From contig MU385898.1 of NCBI GenBank assembly GCA_022497145.1, positions 186,001-250,000 on the forward strand: a DNA stretch of 64,000 bases, read 5' to 3'. Numbering within the stretch: position 1 is the stretch's first letter; the number at the start of each line of letters is the position of its first letter. Positions 58,338 through 64,000 of this stretch are shown here, piece after piece. Made by a program: the position numbers and the translations under genes. The stretch comes from Rostrohypoxylon terebratum (Eukaryota > Ascomycota > Sordariomycetes > Xylariales > Hypoxylaceae). A model generated the notes under the pieces. The model was not told where the DNA came from. It did not search any database and worked only from the letters and a program-made list of their open reading frames with translations.

Positions 58338-58781
58338 ATGTATCCTAATTCTCTCTACAAATGCAAAAAGGGCAGCGAGACATTACGTTGGATACAACTG
58401 AGAAAACTCCAAGAGCTGCCTGATGAGTCACCAAGCCATGAAGCCTCTTTTAACATCGGGAGAATCGGAGGAGTCTCGGCAACCTTGGGGAAATTCGACT
58501 TGGCCGGAGAGTTCTTCGAAAAGGCGTCGGCAGCAAGAGGAATATCCCAGGAGACGGCAACCAAGCCGCACATTATTCATCTCAGGCTCCTTGCCGAAGT
58601 CTTAGAATTACACCGACCAATTTTCAAAGACAAGGAAAGCACCATGAACTGCTGTAGGCTAAGAGCAGTATGGATCGAGGATGTCAACAATGATATACGT
58701 ACAGGGGCTTCTTGTTTTTCATGTGTATCGACATTTGGCCTCCTTTGCTTCCCTAAACAAAGATTGAAAACATATAAATAG
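58338..58781 (+). CDS. Hypothetical short protein, possibly a TPR-like remnant
   Basis: A 147-residue frame with an ATG start. The middle (ASFNIGRIGGVSATLGKFDL, then AGEFFEKASAARG) resembles one tetratricopeptide-like helical pair, and LRLLAEVLELHRPIF looks like another helix. The last 40 residues are Cys- and Phe-rich and look non-coding. No longer family context is seen on either side, so it may be the end of a decayed TPR gene. Weak support. Confidence 0.3.
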   Translation: MYPNSLYKCKKGSETLRWIQLRKLQELPDESPSHEASFNIGRIGGVSATLGKFDLAGEFFEKASAARGISQETATKPHIIHLRLLAEVLELHRPIFKDKESTMNCCRLRAVWIEDVNNDIRTGASCFSCVSTFGLLCFPKQRLKTYK

Positions 58782-59272
58782 CTCGGGGAGAACAATCCGC
58801 TTGAATATACATATTCACACTGAAACATCATCACAAAGCTTCCAAGCCATATTCCACAATGCCAACAATGTATACTCTATGCAGCGTTGCTCGAATGTAT
58901 AAACTGCTTACGTAACATTGTGTTTTCCCCTATCTTTAAAATGGAGATTATGTAATGCCATGATATCTAATGGTGGCTCAGGCCCTAAGCCTTAGGGCCT
59001 ACACGTAGATGAGGATAGAGATGTCTTATTATGGAGACATCTTTCGTAAAAAGGTATGAGGTAGGAAAGTCAAGGTCTGAGTCCCCTAAAGTGCCCGGAA
59101 TTATACCATTGACCATTTTGACCATTTGATAGTCACTTCCATATTATAATAAGACCTTATTTAGTAACAAGGTATACTACGACAAAGGTCTTAAGTGACA
59201 CATACAAATAAGTCACATGTCTAATATTTTCATGTGACTAAGTATATTGACCTACCTTAGAGGTGTATTGTA
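58782..59272. other. AT-rich intergenic region
   Basis: No gene is seen. Contains AT-rich stretches with GACCATT repeats near 59110-59130. Confidence 0.4.
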
Positions 59273-59848
59273 TTAATTGGTAGATAGGGAGTGAGGGTTT
59301 ATTGTCTCGTTTTCTGTGTTCTGTGTTTCTACTTCAGGATTGTGATTGGCAACCTGCGGCAGCTCAATACGAAATGGCTCTGGAACATCTAAACCCACAA
59401 AAAGCTTCATTATTACCATGGCTGCAAGCTTATGCCCTAGTCTGTAGGGCCTCTGGCGGATAAGTCGTAGTCTATAAGCATCTAGCTCTGGAGACAATTG
59501 GAAAGTCGTTTCTCCCGGCTTCATCTTAGTAAGACAATGGCACGTAGTAGCGAATTTCATGATGGCATGGTGAAAAATGAACTCTACACCTTCATCCCCA
59601 ATATAGTAAAGGCCATAACATCCCGACCGACCGTTTGGTACAATTAGTTGCGGATCGCCATTGTATGGGACGTCGCCTTGATCGAAGACACCTACTATTA
59701 TCTCCTCCTCTAGTCTCTTAAATGGTGTCCGAGACGGTCGAGGTGACGGTCTAGGAGTTGCTCTAGGAGTTACCCTAGGTGATGGTTTAGGCGATGATTT
59801 GGGCGACGGTCGGGGCGATTGCCTCGGACCAAAAACCATTCTTGACAT
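59273..59848 (-). CDS. Hypothetical protein with Ser-Pro-Arg/Lys repeats
   Basis: A single-exon frame of 191 residues starting MSRMVFGPRQSPRPSPK. Residues 10-42 are tandem SPRP/SPKP/TPRP units, a basic phosphosite-like array similar in style to DNA- or cytoskeleton-binding tails. The remainder is folded-looking: EEEIIVGVFDQGDVPYNGDP, GCYGLYYIGDEGVEFIFHHA, a CHCLTKM segment and RPYRLGHKLAAMVIMKLF. I recognise no family. A second orphan frame lies divergently at 60300-60581. It could be a lineage-specific gene. Confidence 0.5.
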   Translation of the reverse strand: MSRMVFGPRQSPRPSPKSSPKPSPRVTPRATPRPSPRPSRTPFKRLEEEIIVGVFDQGDVPYNGDPQLIVPNGRSGCYGLYYIGDEGVEFIFHHAIMKFATTCHCLTKMKPGETTFQLSPELDAYRLRLIRQRPYRLGHKLAAMVIMKLFVGLDVPEPFRIELPQVANHNPEVETQNTENETINPHSLSTN

Positions 59849-60299
59849 GGCTTATGGCTTCTATAACTTTTTTTCACAACAGCTTCGATACCTTTTTCGG
59901 CTTAATGTCAGTCCAGGCTGGTGTATTTAATAAGATTGTAATGGTACAGACAAAGAAGAAAAGACACGTCATCCATATATAGAAGGCCACAAAGAGTTAG
60001 GCAGTGATGGTTGAATGAATGATAAAGGTGATTGTGCATAGGATTTATGAGTTATCATGAAAGCTTTGTGAATGGGACAATACGATTATTATGTTTGGAT
60101 AATATCTGGATAAAGAGAACAATTATTTTAACTCACAACAATTTTCTCCACGAGAGGATAGAGATTTAACACCATCCTTGCCAAGAACTGTTTGGAAACG
60201 GATGAATCGTAAGTCAACAAACGAATTCTAATACATCTGAAGCTGTTGAGTAAAGCAACTAAGCTAGAAACATATTTGAGATATCTGTCAGACATTGAA
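59849..60299. other. Divergent intergenic region between two orphan frames
   Basis: AT-rich. No motifs called. Confidence 0.35.
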
Positions 60300-60581
60300 A
60301 TGGCCAAAACTACCTGTTACAAAGAGGAATTGGAGAAGGAGATGGATAGATTTATGGTCAACTATGCTTTTCGAAAGTACCAGTACGTTTTGACTCCTCA
60401 AAAGGTCCACGAAATCAAAACAGAGCCATACTGGGGCCAAGATGTTGACGTATTCTGCGATTATATGTTGCAAGTCAACTTTGGAGAGACCATACCAGGT
60501 ACAAGCAACGTCAAGCTGCCCAAAACACTAAAGGTGTATACCGAGGAAGAGGTTTGTAAGATGGAAGTCAAAAGCGCATAA
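60300..60581 (+). CDS. Hypothetical small protein
   Basis: A frame of 93 residues from the ATG at 60300 (MAKTTCYKEELEKEMDRFMV). It is charged and helical at first, then YWGQDVDVFCDYMLQVNFGE and a Lys-rich end. The frame stays open upstream for another 18 codons without an ATG (from 60246), so an upstream exon is possible. An ATGAATC followed by GTAAGT at about 60201 could be such an exon, but the implied intron would be only about 34 nt. No family is recognised. Composition is protein-like, hence listed. Confidence 0.4.
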   Translation: MAKTTCYKEELEKEMDRFMVNYAFRKYQYVLTPQKVHEIKTEPYWGQDVDVFCDYMLQVNFGETIPGTSNVKLPKTLKVYTEEEVCKMEVKSA

Positions 60582-61843
60582 ATTTCAAATGTCAAAAAGC
60601 CAGATAGAAGAACAAAACAAAACAACAATTACCTACCTATCCTGTTTCTAATGATCTCACACGAAACCAGTCTGGCGCCTTGAATCCATAAATCAGGGTT
60701 AATAGCTTCCAAGATAGGTACTTTGAGTCTTAAAGCTTCGTAATATTCGGCGGTTCAAGGGAAAATCCGAAAAGAAACTAACAGTTCAATCTTCAAGATT
60801 TAACATTTTTGCTTTTATACTTACTATTTAACCCCCCTTAAATTATACTTATCTAAAAAGGGTTAATTTAAAAAAAAACCATTCTTAACCAGTACATTCT
60901 CAAGTCGCCTCTTTACAGCTTTAGTTTCTTCACTAGGTACTACCTACCTAAGGTAGGTAATTTTCGTAATCGGGGTCTCATCATTGAACCACGGAGCCAG
61001 ATGGCTGGTACTGTTGAACACTGATGAAAAGTTAGAATATAACCTAAGGTACCAACTCCGTATGAGAGAAGTGGTGCATGGGGAGATTCCCATCATCCCT
61101 TCCTTGTTTTATTAGTGGCTAATATACTTAATGTGAGATCGATCCTGGCTTGTTGAAATATCATCGGAAGGTAAACTGCACTTATGTTAGCTAATGATGA
61201 AATTTCGGAAGAAGCTGCTACACAGTCACGCTCGAAAAGCATCATATAACCTAGAAACTCTGGGGTAGTAGCCAGCGGGTGGAGTTTATTATGTGGGCAG
61301 ACTATCCATAGTAGCTTTTAAACTAAGGTTGTTCCGTAATAGCCCTTACACCCCTTATAATTACGAAGGGTTTATGGGGTTTTTAGCGCACAGCCATCCA
61401 TATTGATCGATTCAAGGCTCAAGCCAATCAAAATGGGGCCGGAACCCATAGAGTCTCTTTTCATCAAACTACCGTTCAACAACAGTTCAATAATGGTCGC
61501 AAACGAAGCTTCGTAATGATACCTATAATGCGTCCTGTTTAATTAATGGGATGGTGATTTAGTTGAAGCGCTTCTAAGATGGCGTTGATTGGCAATGGCT
61601 CTAAATCTCCATCATGGAGTACTGTAATTGTGACGTAATTTAGATATCGAATCGAACCATCCTCTAGGTTAGTGTATTGTATTGCTGGAAAGAGGGCCCT
61701 AAGCTAGTACACCTAGTACGCTAAGTCCTTTATATCCACAGGGGGTTTAGAGGTACTACGTAGTAAAGATACCGCTAAAATTCGCATATAAAAATGATTT
61801 AGCAGTGGATGGCGGGCCAATTTCGATCAACGTCCAAGGTAAA
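60582..61843. other. Intergenic region
   Basis: AT-rich, with poly-A/T tracts near 60860-60885 and a TACCTACCTAAGGTAGGTA imperfect palindrome near 60941-60959. No gene is seen. The FAD-oxidoreductase promoter lies at the end. Confidence 0.4.
61787..61793 (+). promoter_or_regulatory. TATA box of the FAD-oxidoreductase gene
   Basis: A TATAAAA sequence lies 51 bp before the ATG at 61844 and 102 bp before the ATG at 61895. The second spacing is closer to the usual leader length. Confidence 0.45.
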
Positions 61844-63289
61844 ATGTTGAATCTTACCCCACTCCGTCTTCTCGCTACTTCAACAACACATAAAATGACC
61901 TCAACACCAAGAGACATAACCGTAATTGGTGGCGGTATCATCGGCTGCTGTACTGCGTATTTCCTCACTCGACATCCCTCTTACTCCCCCGACACACATC
62001 GCATAACCCTTCTTGAGGCCTCGTCGAGCAGTGCCGGAGGGCGAACCCCAGACAGCATCCAAGATCCAGCAACGCTAGCCGACCCCACAACCGCCTCTAA
62101 GAAGAACCCCGCTCACGATGGCATCGCTGGCGGCGCAAGTGGCAAGGCCGGTGGCTTACTCGCCTTGTGGGCTTTCCCGTCCGAGATAGTGCCGCTAAGT
62201 TTTAGATTGCACGACGAACTCGCGAAAGAACACGGAGGGGATAAGAGATGGGGATACAGACGGTGTCATGCCAGCCAGATCGATTGCCGCGCGCGTCTAC
62301 CACCTGGATTTGACGGCGGCGTGGCGGGAGGAACGGAGGCTGTCGGCGGCCAAGCTGAGCCGCGTACAAAGGGACTCCACAAAGATCACAAGACAGATAT
62401 CAAAGCTCTCCAGAAAATTGGAGCCCCTGAAGATCTGGACTGGCTGGATACGGATGAAGCCCTAGCTGCCTACGAGGCGATGTCCACCCCGGATAAGACA
62501 GCACAAGTTCATCCTGAACTATTTACCCGAAGCATGGCCCAACTTGCCGAGGATCAAGGTGTGAAGATCGTGACGGGTGCGAGAGTTACTACCATTAACA
62601 AGACCGCGGATGGCAAGAGTGTGGAAAGTGTCACATATGTCAAAGATGGAAAAGAGGAAATTCTAAAAACGACAGACTGTGTGGTGGCTGCGGGCCCATG
62701 GACTCGTCGTCTCTTGCCCAATGTTCCCGTAACCGCGGCTCGTGCCCACAGCGTCGTTATCAAGACTCCAAAACCTATATCTTCATACGCACTCTTCACT
62801 TCGATCATGCTTCCCACCGGATTTCCTACTCCCACGCCACAAGATGCCAGAAGGAAGTCTACAACAATTAGGCCCCTGACAGGGCAACAGATTGTGGAGC
62901 CCGAGATCTATGCGCGCCCGGACGGCACTGCGTATGCTTGTGGTCCCACAGACAATGCCGTCGAGTTACCCCTGACAAGCGCCGAGGTCGAGGTCGACAC
63001 GGCAAGATGCGATGATATCATATACCAAGTCGGTGGTATCAGCGACGAACTAGGGAAGGATGGAGAGGTGCTTGCGAAACAGGCGTGCTATCTACCCCAA
63101 GGAGGTCCTTGGATAGGCAAAGTGGACGAGACGGAAGGGCTGATCGTCGCAGCAGGACACACGTGCTGGGGGATCCAGAACGCGCCTGCGACGGGGAAAT
63201 TGGTAAGCGAGATTATCTTCGATGGTAAGGCGAAGAGCGCAAGGTTAGGAAGCTGTGACCCGGCGAGGATGAGGGCGCTGTGGGGGTAG
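61844..63289 (+). CDS. FAD-dependent oxidoreductase (DAO family, Tda3-like)
   Basis: Amine- or amino-acid-oxidising flavoprotein of the D-amino-acid oxidase superfamily, most like yeast Tda3-type proteins. No intron, 481 residues from this ATG or 464 from the ATG at 61895. The FAD-binding Rossmann motif DITVIGGGIIGCCTAYFLT (GxGxxG) comes right after the second ATG, and the Glu that binds the FAD ribose is in ITLLEASSSSAGG. Also visible are AGGASGKAGGLLALWAFP, PELFTRSMAQLAEDQGVKIV, CVVAAGPWTRRLLPNVPV, EIYARPDGTAYACGPTD, ACYLPQGGPWIG and the C-terminal GLIVAAGHTCWGIQNAPATGK, which is typical of this family. The segment at residues 130-165 (RRCHASQIDCRARLPPGFDG region) is low in similarity to what I expect, but the frame stays open. 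Substrate unknown. Confidence 0.88.
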   Translation: MLNLTPLRLLATSTTHKMTSTPRDITVIGGGIIGCCTAYFLTRHPSYSPDTHRITLLEASSSSAGGRTPDSIQDPATLADPTTASKKNPAHDGIAGGASGKAGGLLALWAFPSEIVPLSFRLHDELAKEHGGDKRWGYRRCHASQIDCRARLPPGFDGGVAGGTEAVGGQAEPRTKGLHKDHKTDIKALQKIGAPEDLDWLDTDEALAAYEAMSTPDKTAQVHPELFTRSMAQLAEDQGVKIVTGARVTTINKTADGKSVESVTYVKDGKEEILKTTDCVVAAGPWTRRLLPNVPVTAARAHSVVIKTPKPISSYALFTSIMLPTGFPTPTPQDARRKSTTIRPLTGQQIVEPEIYARPDGTAYACGPTDNAVELPLTSAEVEVDTARCDDIIYQVGGISDELGKDGEVLAKQACYLPQGGPWIGKVDETEGLIVAAGHTCWGIQNAPATGKLVSEIIFDGKAKSARLGSCDPARMRALWG

Positions 63290-63706
63290 CTTAGCGTAGG
63301 CTGAATATATAGGTAATCAATGTGACGCTTGATGAAGATCATGATCCCTTTGTGGATATGAATGTATCGCGGCAACTAGCCGGCCTAATATAAGACTGGT
63401 TTATATCTGTCTACGTACCAATGAGAGCGAAAGGAACCTGTACCTTTGCAATTATTAATTTTGGGTGGGCAAGTAGACGGGTTTTACTTCCTACACGTGA
63501 GTTGAGCCGTAATTTTGAGGCTTATCTCCATCATTAGAGTCACATTTGACCAATACGTCCAAATAAGAGTAGCAGATTGACATTTCTAATTGTCCCGCGT
63601 AAACCCTGACTCAAAAACCTAGAGAATCTTGTTCCAATTCACGTTTCCCACAACCACACATTCCTTCTTGCCTTAAAGCAACGATCGTACTTGAATGTCG
63701 AGATGA
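63290..63706. other. Convergent 3' intergenic region
   Basis: 3' flanks of the oxidoreductase (plus) and the Cys-rich protein (minus). No gene is seen. Confidence 0.4.
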
Positions 63707-64000
63707 TTACTTAGAATTGGTGGTGGTGGTGGTGGTGGACTTGGTTTTGCCCGTACGGTCCTTCTGGGCCTTCTCGCGCGCCTTCTCGGCTCGCTTGCGT
63801 TTCTTCTCGACACATCGAGCGCACAGCTCATTGCTCGTGCAGTTGGGGCAGTCTTCTGCCTCTCTATCCATCTTTTGATTTCGTTAGCTAGATTTCGGGA
63901 GAGATGTAGATAGATTGACATTACCTCGTTCATCTTGAAATGTCGAGTGCGTGGAGAGGTGCCGATGTTTGGCTTGTAGAGAAGACTCAGGGTCTGGTTG
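63707..64000 (-). CDS. 3' part of a small Cys-rich, Lys-rich protein (cut by the window edge)
   Basis: Read on the minus strand. The open exon from the window edge to 63925 gives a protein-like stretch (TLSLLYKPNIGTSPRTRHFK, then MNE). After a 53-nt intron (63872-63924) the last exon, 63871-63707, encodes MDREAEDCPNCTSNELCARC, VEKKRKRAEKAREKAQKDR and a run of seven Thr before the stop. CPNC and CARC form a plausible zinc-binding pair. The ATG just before the intron could be the real start of a 58-residue protein, but the frame is open upstream, so a longer protein starting outside the window is equally likely. Family unknown. Confidence 0.5.

Noticed and set aside
61320..61395. Possible inverted repeat around ACCCCTTATAA / TTTATGGGGT
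   Set aside because: Too imperfect and short to separate from chance.
1..64000. CRISPR arrays, operons and prophage
   Set aside because: No spaced direct repeats or polycistronic layout. The window is clearly eukaryotic.

Overview
This window comes from a filamentous ascomycete (Pezizomycotina; a Sordariomycete, possibly Xylariales, is my inference from gene content and style). The signs are short spliceosomal introns of about 36-113 nt with GTANGT donors and CTAAC/CTGAC-type branch points, long AT-leaning intergenic regions, pyrimidine-rich leaders, and typical mould gene families: a PMCA-type calcium ATPase, a Cdc15/Imp2 F-BAR protein, Scy1, seipin, PTH11/rhodopsin-like membrane proteins and rvt genes. 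I see no bacterial operons or CRISPR.

Layout. 1-38 kb is mostly a core region: a vacuolar/plasma-membrane Ca2+ pump (3010-7376), a Sir2/Hst1-type sirtuin (11881-13481), a tRNA-like gene (16220-16318), a Scy1/SCYL2 pseudokinase (16899-20077), a mitochondrial branched-chain aminotransferase (21212-22542), a complex I ESSS subunit (23043-23557), a serine beta-lactamase-like protein (24761-26853), a disordered acidic protein (27965-29817), seipin (31490-32776) and a Cdc15/Imp2-type F-BAR/SH3 protein (33709-37659). A degenerate minus-strand copy of the sirtuin core lies 2-3 kb downstream of the intact gene.

38-64 kb is accessory in character. It holds a roughly 610-bp non-autonomous transposon with near-perfect terminal inverted repeats, a frameshifted maleylacetate reductase, an intact O-methyltransferase, a broken acyltransferase, an esterase-like protein whose nucleophile serine is replaced by aspartate, a glutathione S-transferase, a nitrilase, a seven-exon rhodopsin-like membrane protein, a domesticated reverse-transcriptase-related gene of the rvt type (55003-57924), small orphans, an FAD-dependent oxidoreductase, and the 3' end of a small Cys-rich protein at the right edge. 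The 40.1-45.4 kb stretch (reductase remnant, intact methyltransferase, acyltransferase remnant) looks like a small specialised-metabolism locus in decay.

Intron positions were chosen by frame continuity, splice consensus and family continuity. They are reading-level models without transcript support. The strongest candidates for unusual biology are the rvt gene with an altered motif A, the Ser-to-Asp alpha/beta-hydrolase, the sirtuin remnant, the TIR element, and the seipin gene whose first coding exon is only the start codon.
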